A stretch of 34,688 nt of DNA. Source: Pseudomonadota bacterium. Its GTDB lineage: Bacteria; Pseudomonadota; Gammaproteobacteria; Xanthomonadales; Rhodanobacteraceae. Location of the stretch: assembly GCA_021818335.1 (NCBI GenBank), contig JAKAEJ010000019.1:1-34688 (forward strand), given 5' to 3'. The notes below the pieces were generated by a model. That model did not search any database and was not told the origin of the DNA. It saw only the letters and a list, made by a program, of their open reading frames with translations. Below, piece after piece: positions 28,010-34,688 of this stretch (position 1 is the stretch's first letter; each line of letters begins with the position of its first letter). A program made the translations under genes and the position numbers.

Positions 28010-29427
28010 AGGGAGCGCTTGGCGCGCGTGAGCACCTGGTCCAGCAACGCAATCGCCAGATCGATCTCTTCAGTCGTGATGTGCAGCGATGGCGCGAAGG
28101 TAATGACATTCTTGTAATAACCGCCGATGTCGAGCACCAATCCCATCCGTTTACCTTGGTGCTCGAGGTCGCCAGCCAGTCCGATGTCCACCATTCGGTC
28201 GACCAGCTTCTTGTTCGGGGTGAAACCATCCGCCTCGCAGATCTCGCCTCGAAGCGCGAGCCCAAGGCCATCGACATCTCCGAGCTCGGGATGCCGCTTT
28301 TGCAGATCGCGCAACCCCGCCAGGAAATGCGCGCCCTTCGCCGAGACCATCGCTTCGTAGTCGGTCTCGGCCATCATGCGCATGGCCTCGAGGCCGACTG
28401 CCGTGCCGAGGGGGTTGGCGTTGAATGTTGAATGGGTCGACCCCGGCGGAAAGATCTTCGGGTTGATCAGCTCTTCCCGCGCCCACAAGCCAGAGAGCGG
28501 ATTGAGGCCATTGGTCAGCGCCTTCCCGAACACGATCGCGTCCGGCTTCACGCCAAAGTGCTCAATGCCCCAGAGCTTGCCCGTTCGATAGAAGCCCATC
28601 TGGATCTCGTCGACCACCATCAGAACGCCATGCTGGTCGAGAACCTTCTTGATGCCGGCGAAGTAGTTCTTGGGCGGCACCACGTACCCACCCGTCCCTT
28701 GCAGGGGCTCGACGTAGAGCGCCGCGTACTCGCACTCGTTGGCCTTCGGATCCCAAAGGCCGTAGTACTCCGTCTCGAACAGGCGCGCGAACTCCCGCAC
28801 CAGCTGCTCGCCGTATTCTTCCTTGCCGATGCCCTTGGCCCCGCGGAAGTGATAGGGGAAAGGCAAGAACAGCGCGCGATCGCCGAAGTGCCCATAGCGC
28901 CGCCGGTAGCGATAGCTCGACGTAATCGCCGACGCGCCAAGCGTGCGGCCATGGTAACCGCCCTCGTACGCCATCATCAGACTCTTGCCGTGCTTGAAGT
29001 TGCGCACCAGCTTGAGCGAGTCTTCGACCGCCTGCGCACCGCCGACGTTGAAGTGCACGCGCCCGGCCAGACCGAATTTGCGCTCCGCGTCCTGGGCGAT
29101 CGCCTTCGCGAGCTCGATCTTCTCGACGTGCAGGTATTGGCTGGCAACCTGCGGGAGCGTGTCAATTTGGCGCTTTAGCGCATCGTTGAGACGCGGATTC
29201 GCGTAACCGAAATTGCACGCGGAGTACCACATTTGCAGATCCAGGTACGGTACGCCCTCGCGGTCGTACATGTAGCTCCCCTCGCAGCGCGAGAAGATTT
29301 TCGCCGGGTCTGTGTAGTGAACGGTATCACCGAAGGAGCAATAACGCGCTTCATCGGCCAGCAAGGCAGCCTCATCGCGACTCGTGTCGATGCTGGAAGC
29401 AATAGGGGTCGGATCTGCGTGCGGCAT
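28006..29427 (-). CDS. Class III PLP-dependent aminotransferase
   Basis: A 473-residue fold-type I aminotransferase of the ornithine/GABA aminotransferase class. Motifs are FNVGGAQAVEDSLKL (126-140), YEGGYHGRTLGA (154-165), VVDEIQMGFYRTGKLW (271-286, Asp273 bonds the pyridine nitrogen) and VFGKALTNGLNP (299-310, Lys302 forms the aldimine), with the C-terminal small domain intact. Substrate is not evident. It lies three bases after a HAD phosphatase gene and 45 before queD, so a small operon is likely. The unusual GGAQAVEDS replaces the more common SGTEAVEAA of GABA-type enzymes, which suggests a distinct subfamily. Confidence 0.88.
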   Translation of the reverse strand: MPHADPTPIASSIDTSRDEAALLADEARYCSFGDTVHYTDPAKIFSRCEGSYMYDREGVPYLDLQMWYSACNFGYANPRLNDALKRQIDTLPQVASQYLHVEKIELAKAIAQDAERKFGLAGRVHFNVGGAQAVEDSLKLVRNFKHGKSLMMAYEGGYHGRTLGASAITSSYRYRRRYGHFGDRALFLPFPYHFRGAKGIGKEEYGEQLVREFARLFETEYYGLWDPKANECEYAALYVEPLQGTGGYVVPPKNYFAGIKKVLDQHGVLMVVDEIQMGFYRTGKLWGIEHFGVKPDAIVFGKALTNGLNPLSGLWAREELINPKIFPPGSTHSTFNANPLGTAVGLEAMRMMAETDYEAMVSAKGAHFLAGLRDLQKRHPELGDVDGLGLALRGEICEADGFTPNKKLVDRMVDIGLAGDLEHQGKRMGLVLDIGGYYKNVITFAPSLHITTEEIDLAIALLDQVLTRAKRSL

Positions 29428-29430
29428 GGA

Positions 29431-30123
29431 TCAGCGGTCCTGGGATGGAATGGGAAGTGCGGGCGCCAAGTGGCCGGCCATAAGGCGAGGCAGGGCGACA
29501 CGCGCGTCGGCAAAGTTGTGGAAGGCAAGATGCGGGTAACCACGCTCGCGGCAGTGCGCCACGAGGCGATGCTTGGCAAATACAAAATCGGCAGAACCCG
29601 CGACGCAGAAATCGGAACTGCCGTCGCCGATCAGCAGTACCCGCGCCGCGTCCTGGCGCAACCCCATGGCGCGCTCGCACTTGCAAGTGCCACTGGCTGC
29701 GCGGCAAGCCGGATTGCCATGCGGAAATTCGAGACGCCAACTGCGTGCACCCGCCTGCACCAAATGGTTCGCAATCACCGGCAGGTCCTCAAGACCGTAG
29801 CGCGCCAGCAAGGCGCGAATGGCGCGGTCGAGTCCGTCGCTGACCACCGTGATATCCGCGCCCGCGGCACGGGCATCGGCCACGAAGGCAGGAAAGGCGG
29901 GATCGATGGCGATGGAGGCAATGGCTCCGTCGAGCTGCGCGGGGCTGGCATCGAGCAGCGCGACCTGGCCGGCAAGGCACGCCCGCGAGCCGATTTCGCC
30001 CATTTGCCACGCCGTTTCGAGCTCTTCCCAGCCCGGAGCCCCGAAACGCTCCAGCAGCAAATCGGTGACGTCACCGACGCTGACGGTGCCGTCAAAATCA
30101 CACACGATGGTCCATCGATTCAT
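29431..30123 (-). CDS. HAD superfamily phosphatase, MtnX/phosphoserine phosphatase-like
   Basis: A 230-residue HAD hydrolase with motif I DFDGTVS (Asp9 nucleophile, Asp11), motif II VVSDG (Ser95), probable motif III Lys148, and motif IV GDGSSD (Asp167, Asp171). The pattern DVTDLLLERFG after motif I and the cap layout are those of MtnX (methionine salvage) and related phosphoserine phosphatases. MtnX is one possibility, but no other methionine-salvage gene is nearby. A small cysteine cluster (Cys140, Cys147, Cys149) is unusual. It starts at ATG 30123 and ends three bases before the aminotransferase ATG, so a shared pathway in which one enzyme dephosphorylates and the other transaminates is plausible. 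Confidence 0.82.
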   Translation of the reverse strand: MNRWTIVCDFDGTVSVGDVTDLLLERFGAPGWEELETAWQMGEIGSRACLAGQVALLDASPAQLDGAIASIAIDPAFPAFVADARAAGADITVVSDGLDRAIRALLARYGLEDLPVIANHLVQAGARSWRLEFPHGNPACRAASGTCKCERAMGLRQDAARVLLIGDGSSDFCVAGSADFVFAKHRLVAHCRERGYPHLAFHNFADARVALPRLMAGHLAPALPIPSQDR

Positions 30124-30237
30124 GGACTTGAGCCTGTCCGCCGTTGGGAAGATGAAACCGCTCCGGCGCCGGGATGCGCCGTGCAGCATGGGTAGGTATG
30201 ACCGTCCAACAGTACGATAAGTTGCCTGAACGCGCGG

Positions 30238-31137
30238 TCAGGGGGGCGCCTTGCCCGGAAGGAACCGGACCAGAACACGCTGGCCCACGCGCAGACCCGG
30301 CGCATCCAGCTGCAAAACGCAAGGCAGGTCGTGCGCGTCGTCGGGCTGCTCGTGCGTCGGTCCGAACGCCGCCGCGCCGTAGACGACCCCGAGTCGAAGC
30401 ACGTGGGCCGGCCACTGCTGCGCTCCGCCCCCCTCGAGGACGACGACGGCGCGAAGGCCCGGGTGCACGCGGTCCGCATAGGTCTGGCTGAGTTCCGCCT
30501 GGACCAGCAGGGGCCGATCAGGCAGCAAATCCAGCATCGGCATGGGATCCTGCGGCGCCACTCGCGCACCCACTTGCACGAAACGTCCGGCCACACGGCC
30601 ATTCGTGGCGGCACGAATCGTGTACTGCGCGAGGGTGTAGCGTTCAGCGTCCAGTCGCGCCAAGGCGGCGCGCTCGGCAGCCGTTGCCGCTGCCGCGCGT
30701 GCCTGCATCTCGGCCAGCGCGGCACGCGCATCGGCCAGTTCCTGTCCTGACGCCGCGTCGACCGCAGCGGCCGCGGCCAATCGCCGCTCACGTTGCTGCG
30801 CCGCGGGCAGCCCTGCCGCAAGCTCGGCCGACCGGGCCTTGGCCTGATCGACCTCCGCTTGCGCCAGCCGTACGGCGATGCGCACGGCTTCGTCATTCAG
30901 ACGCACGAGCATCTGCCCCGCATGCACGCGGTCGCCCGAGTGGACCGCGACTTGCGAGACGACACCAGGCACGGCGGGACGCACCTGCAGCAACCCGCCC
31001 TCGACCGCGACCTCGCCGCGGGCAACGGCCACCCACGGCGAAGGCGTGGCACTCGTCGAGGCGGGACGCTCGCCATTGCCACAACCCGCCAGCACGAGCG
31101 CAGCAAACGAACACAGTAAAAGTGCCTTCATTTTCAT
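30238..31137 (-). CDS. HlyD-family periplasmic adaptor lipoprotein of ABC efflux pump
   Basis: Membrane-fusion (adaptor) subunit linking an inner-membrane ABC transporter to an outer-membrane channel. The 299 residues begin with a lipoprotein signal (lipobox LAGC, Cys19), then a biotinyl-lipoyl half (LLQVRPAVPGVVSQVAVHSGDRVHAGQMLVRLND), a long Ala/Arg/Glu coiled-coil hairpin (about 85-165), the returning lipoyl half (YTIRAATNGRVAGRFVQVGARV), and a beta-barrel domain. The start ATG overlaps the TGA of the ATPase gene (ATGA), so the two are coupled. It is the last gene of a four-gene operon. Cargo is not known. Confidence 0.9.
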   Translation of the reverse strand: MKMKALLLCSFAALVLAGCGNGERPASTSATPSPWVAVARGEVAVEGGLLQVRPAVPGVVSQVAVHSGDRVHAGQMLVRLNDEAVRIAVRLAQAEVDQAKARSAELAAGLPAAQQRERRLAAAAAVDAASGQELADARAALAEMQARAAAATAAERAALARLDAERYTLAQYTIRAATNGRVAGRFVQVGARVAPQDPMPMLDLLPDRPLLVQAELSQTYADRVHPGLRAVVVLEGGGAQQWPAHVLRLGVVYGAAAFGPTHEQPDDAHDLPCVLQLDAPGLRVGQRVLVRFLPGKAPP

Positions 31138-31859
31138 GATGTTGTATGGGCTCCCATCGGCGGGTGGGGGTGATGCTCGTCGGCCAGCACGCGTCCGTCC
31201 TCCATCCGCAGCACACGATCCGCATGTGCTATGAGCCGTGGATCGTGGCTTGCGCAGAGCACCATGGTGCCATGCACGCGCGCGGCGCGATGAAGGATGT
31301 CGATCACCGTCTGACCGCTGACCGAATCCAGTGCACTGGTTGGTTCGTCGGCAAACAGCAGTTGCGGCCGCTTGGCCAATGCGCGTGCAATGGCCACGCG
31401 CTGCTTCTCGCCGCCGGACAATTCGGCAGGACGCATGTGGCGGCGGTGGGCGAGGCCAACCTCATCCAGCGCGGCCCAAGCCCGTCGCCGCGTCTCTTCG
31501 GCCCCCAGCCCAAGATAGCTGAGCGGCAGTTCCACCTGTTCGACCGAGTTGAGCGCAGGAAACAGGTTGAAACCCTGGAACACGAAGCCGATGTGGTGCA
31601 GCCGGAATCGCTGAAGTGCTTTGCGGTCCAGCGACCAAACCTGCTCGCCCAGGGCCTCGACGCTGCCGGCGTCGGGGCGCTCAAGCCCGCTCAGGATCGC
31701 AAGCAGCGTGCTCTTGCCACAGCCGGAAGGGCCCGAGAGCAACGTCAGCTCCCCCGAAGCGACATCGACGCTCAACTCGTCGATCACGCGCGTGGAAACC
31801 TTGCCGACCGTGAAGCTCTTGCCGATCCCCCGACCTCTTATGGCGACGTGCTCAACCAT
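31134..31859 (-). CDS. ABC transporter ATP-binding protein (MacB/LolD/DevA type)
   Basis: ATPase of a type VII (mechanotransmission) ABC exporter. The 241 residues have Walker [10 protein letters not shown] (43-51), Q-loop VFQGFN, signature LSGGEKQR (147-154), Walker B LLFADEP (Asp171, Glu172) and H-loop CASHD (His205), with the SALD D-loop. The His-rich tail ([11 protein letters not shown]) is unusual and lies at the C-terminus. It follows the permease gene after seven bases and overlaps the adaptor gene by four. Partners and gene order resemble DevBCA-type pumps. Confidence 0.93.
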   Translation of the reverse strand: MVEHVAIRGRGIGKSFTVGKVSTRVIDELSVDVASGELTLLSGPSGCGKSTLLAILSGLERPDAGSVEALGEQVWSLDRKALQRFRLHHIGFVFQGFNLFPALNSVEQVELPLSYLGLGAEETRRRAWAALDEVGLAHRRHMRPAELSGGEKQRVAIARALAKRPQLLFADEPTSALDSVSGQTVIDILHRAARVHGTMVLCASHDPRLIAHADRVLRMEDGRVLADEHHPHPPMGAHTTS

Positions 31860-31866
31860 GTCCGCC

Positions 31867-32994
31867 TCAGCGCAGCAGTCGCGCCGGATCGGCGTTGCGC
31901 AGCGTGCGCACCGCCAGCATCCCGGAAAAAAGCGTGATGCCCATCACCAGCACCGCGCACGCCGTCACGCCGGCCACGGTAATGCCGACCGGCACGTCCT
32001 GACTATGCGCGAGCAGGAGCACCATTGCCGACAGAACGCCCCCGCCCAACAGGCCGGCGACGCCCACCCAGCCAGCCTGTTCCATCACGACCCGACTGAG
32101 CGCGCCGTGGCTGGCCCCGAGTGCGTTGAGCGTGGCGTACTCACTGATCGAGCCAGCGACAGCACCCATCAGCGTCTGGCTCGTGATCACCGTGCCAACC
32201 AGGAACACCACCAGAGACATGAACACCACGCCAAGCCCTGCACCGGTCTCGAAAAGCCAGTAGTGGATGGTCCGGGCAGCCAGCGTCGATGCGCTCCAGA
32301 CCGCATACCGACGCTGGCGATCATGCGGATCCAGCTGCGCGGCCACCACGGCCGCCCGCGCAGGATCGCGCAGACGTGCGACGTAGTAGGCGGGTCTGGG
32401 ATCACCCCCCACGTTGAGCTGCTCCGCCGTCGCGAGCGACGTGACGATGTTGACACCGCCGAGCGCCCGCAACCCGCTGGTCGTGCCCACGAGGTAAACG
32501 CGCTGGCCATTGAGGATTCCGCTTTGGCCCACTTGGATACCCAGCTTGGGCAAATCCGCACGGTCCACGATGATTGCGCCAGGCTCTTCGAGCCTCGCGC
32601 GCAGCGCGGGCGGAATGGCGCGAGCGAATACCAGTCCATCCGGCGCAGGGTCGATGCCGGACACGAACACCGATACGCTGCCGAGCTGACGACTGCCCCG
32701 CCAATCGCCGTTCACCCACTGGAATGGCTCGACCTGGGCCACTTGCGGGTTCATCAGCAGCCGCATCTGGGCGTCCCGCGGAATGCTGCGCCCGAGATCA
32801 ATGCTCTGTGTGCCGGGGTAGCCAACCCAGACTTGACCGCGCGATGCGTTGATGTACACGGCCGCACTGTCGAAGATCCCGAACACGAGCGCCAGCTGCA
32901 CCAAAAGCAACATGCCGGAGAAAGCCACTGCCAGCGACGCGGGCAGATAACGTCGCCACTCATAAACAAGCGTCTTCCGCGCCAGTGCCACCAT
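31867..32994 (-). CDS. ABC transporter permease, FtsX/MacB-like (DevC type)
   Basis: A 375-residue inner-membrane permease with the four-helix FtsX topology: helix 1 near the N-terminus (about 19-40), a large periplasmic domain (about 45-250), and three C-terminal helices (GVVFMSLVVFLVGTVITSQTLM, VGVAGLLGGGVLSAMVLLLA, GVTACAVLVMGITLFSGML). The core after helix 2 (SISEYATLNALGAS) is the conserved cytoplasmic coupling segment. The ATG at 32994 overlaps the TGA of the outer-membrane factor gene by one base (TGATG); an in-frame TTG one codon earlier is less likely. It works with the adjacent ATPase. Confidence 0.9.
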   Translation of the reverse strand: MVALARKTLVYEWRRYLPASLAVAFSGMLLLVQLALVFGIFDSAAVYINASRGQVWVGYPGTQSIDLGRSIPRDAQMRLLMNPQVAQVEPFQWVNGDWRGSRQLGSVSVFVSGIDPAPDGLVFARAIPPALRARLEEPGAIIVDRADLPKLGIQVGQSGILNGQRVYLVGTTSGLRALGGVNIVTSLATAEQLNVGGDPRPAYYVARLRDPARAAVVAAQLDPHDRQRRYAVWSASTLAARTIHYWLFETGAGLGVVFMSLVVFLVGTVITSQTLMGAVAGSISEYATLNALGASHGALSRVVMEQAGWVGVAGLLGGGVLSAMVLLLAHSQDVPVGITVAGVTACAVLVMGITLFSGMLAVRTLRNADPARLLR

Positions 32995-34403
32995 CAACGT
33001 AGCGCCACGTCAGCGGGGTTGACGCGTGGAGCCGCAACCGCCAATGGCGAAGCGCCCCCCAGTGCCTTGTAGAGGGCGACGAACGCGATGTCCTCGACGG
33101 CGCGCGCGCGCGCGGCGGCGATGGCCGCTTGAAGAGCAGCATTCCCTGCATGGCCAGCGGCAAGCTGGTCATCCAATCCCAGACGATTGCGGACGGCTGC
33201 GGCCCGCGCCGCCTGCTTGGCAGCCAGCAATGCTTCCGTTGCAGCGTCGACACGAGCCCGCGCCGTGCGCAGCGCCGCATAATCTTGCTCGACCTCCGCC
33301 ACCGCAGACAGCACGGTCTGGCGGTAGTCCAGGACCGCGGCCTTCAGCTGATGGCTGTCGGCACGAATCTTGGCCTCGCGCAGGCCCCAGTCGAAAATCG
33401 GCATGTTGATGACGGGGCCGAAGCTCGGGATCGTGCGCAACCGTCCGATCTCCCCGCCGGCGGTGCGCGCTGAAGCGGTCGCTGTCCAGCCCAACCCGAG
33501 GCGTGGATAGATATCGGACTTGGCGATGCCCAATTCGCCCGCGGCGCGGAGAATCGCGGCTTCGGCGCGCTGGATGTCCGGGCGCGTACGCAAGAGTTCT
33601 GCCGGAGGCAACACCGGCGGCACCCGCGGGCTTCGCGGCATCGCCGCGGGCGCACGCAGATCCAGCTTCGCCGCCGGCAGGCTCAGGAGCACCGCCAATT
33701 GCTGGTGCGCTATGACCATGCCGCTCTGGGCGGCCACGAGTGCGGCGCGCGCGGCCGCGACATCGGCCTGCGCCCTGCTGGCAACGGCAGCCGGCTCAAG
33801 GTGGTGCTCCACGCGAACCCGTTGCAGGCGGGCGTCGAGCGTTGCCTGCCGCAGCAATGTGGCACCGTCGGTCACGCGCCGCGCTGCGTCACACCAGTCG
33901 ATGTAGGCGCGCGCGACCTCGGCAGCGAGCGCCACCTGCGCCGCGGCCCGGTCTCCATCCGCCAGCGCCGTATTGGCATCGACAATCCGTTGCTCGCTCT
34001 CACCGCGCCCGAACAGCCCCAGTTCCCACACGGCATCGAAGCCAATCTGGAAGTAACTCGCCGTGCTGCCCGGCGTCGGCTCCTGGTTCGTATACAGTGA
34101 TTCCTGCGGCAAATGCCGCGCCTGCGGGGTATCCAGCAACGCGCGCGCCGCCGCGAGGCGCTCGCCGGCGGCCCTCAGGCCCAGGTTCTGGCTCAGCGCT
34201 CGCCGGACGAGCTGGTCCAGCTGCGGATCACCGAAGCTCCGCCACCACCGAGCCAGATCCGGGGCAGGACCCAACGCACCGACCGGCCCCTCCGCGAATC
34301 GGGAGGGCATCGCCATCTTTGGTTGCGGCACGCGCGGGGCGACGGAGCAGGCCGAAAGCAGGACCACTGCGGCGACCAGCGCAGTCCGAAACCTTCGCTG
34401 CAT
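32994..34403 (-). CDS. TolC/NodT-family outer membrane factor lipoprotein
   Basis: Outer-membrane channel of a tripartite exporter. The 469-residue form starts with a lipoprotein signal MQRRFRTALVAAVVLLSAC (Cys19), followed by ARWWRSFGDPQLDQLVRRAL, the NodT-family start, and two repeated halves of long Ala-rich helices with NMPIFDWGLREAKIRA, the conserved second-half beta-strand turn. Its stop overlaps the permease start, so it heads the operon and provides a dedicated exit duct, in contrast to pumps that borrow a shared TolC. The start is uncertain: ATG 34403 has GAGG directly adjacent, and GTG 34412 (with AGGA further upstream) is the main alternative; ATG 34475 lacks a ribosome site. Confidence 0.9.
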   Translation of the reverse strand: MQRRFRTALVAAVVLLSACSVAPRVPQPKMAMPSRFAEGPVGALGPAPDLARWWRSFGDPQLDQLVRRALSQNLGLRAAGERLAAARALLDTPQARHLPQESLYTNQEPTPGSTASYFQIGFDAVWELGLFGRGESEQRIVDANTALADGDRAAAQVALAAEVARAYIDWCDAARRVTDGATLLRQATLDARLQRVRVEHHLEPAAVASRAQADVAAARAALVAAQSGMVIAHQQLAVLLSLPAAKLDLRAPAAMPRSPRVPPVLPPAELLRTRPDIQRAEAAILRAAGELGIAKSDIYPRLGLGWTATASARTAGGEIGRLRTIPSFGPVINMPIFDWGLREAKIRADSHQLKAAVLDYRQTVLSAVAEVEQDYAALRTARARVDAATEALLAAKQAARAAAVRNRLGLDDQLAAGHAGNAALQAAIAAARARAVEDIAFVALYKALGGASPLAVAAPRVNPADVALR

Positions 34404-34530
34404 CCTCTTCACGGTGCGTGCCGCTTCCTGCACGTGCGTCCCAAACGGTTGGCGCAGCCGCGCCGGAATCCCCATGATAGCTGCGCGGCAGTTGTCCCCA
34501 AGCTTACGAGAGCCCTACCGGATTGCGTCC

Positions 34531-34688
<158 letters not shown>

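Noticed and set aside
31621-33072. 483-codon open frame on the plus strand
   Set aside because: Antisense to the ABC ATPase and permease genes, both of which have clear motifs.

Overview
The window is GC-rich chromosomal DNA from a gammaproteobacterium, most likely of the Lysobacterales (Xanthomonadales). I infer this from three things: the rhlB / trxA / rho neighbourhood, an RhlB with a long basic disordered C-terminal tail like those of Xanthomonas, and the hemD-hemX-hemY block. The assignment rests on remembered family sequences; no search was run. It looks like ordinary core chromosome, with no insertion sequence, prophage, CRISPR array, tRNA or rRNA seen.

Layout from left to right. (1) 1-2352, minus strand: rhlB followed by ftsE, which is cut by the left edge. 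(2) 2554-6437, plus: trxA, rho with a long basic N-terminal extension, and an APC-family amino-acid transporter. (3) 6434-7639 (possibly to 7783), minus: a membrane diguanylate cyclase whose stop codon overlaps that of the transporter. (4) 8059-12637, plus: an accessory-looking group of two small four-helix DMT transporters (ArnE/ArnF-like), a DegT-type PLP aminotransferase, an alpha/beta hydrolase, a specialised acyl carrier protein and a FabF-like ketosynthase. This is the best candidate for an undescribed pathway, probably making or exporting an envelope lipid or amino-sugar. (5) 12670-15933, plus: hemD, hemX and hemY. hemD and hemX each have the same extended -10 element, TGCTAGCAT, ending six bases before their ATG, which predicts leaderless mRNAs. 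(6) 16144-19299, plus: a 1051-residue exported protein with eleven Asp-box repeats.

(7) 19735-26838, minus: the complete nine-gene ATP synthase operon atpIBEFHAGDC, with a good sigma70 promoter upstream of atpI. (8) 27056-27427, minus: a phasin with its own promoter and a strong terminator that insulates it from atp. (9) 27604-30123, minus: an unusual trio of MtnX-like HAD phosphatase, class III aminotransferase and queD. (10) 30238-34403, minus: a tripartite ABC efflux operon (outer-membrane factor lipoprotein, FtsX-type permease, ATPase, adaptor lipoprotein), with genes overlapping or a few bases apart. (11) The right edge holds the last 51 codons of hemF.

The heme genes (hemD/X/Y, hemF), the ATP synthase and the RNA-handling genes (rho, rhlB) are housekeeping. 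The 8059-12637 cluster, the Asp-box protein, the 27604-30123 trio and the ABC pump are the less ordinary parts.
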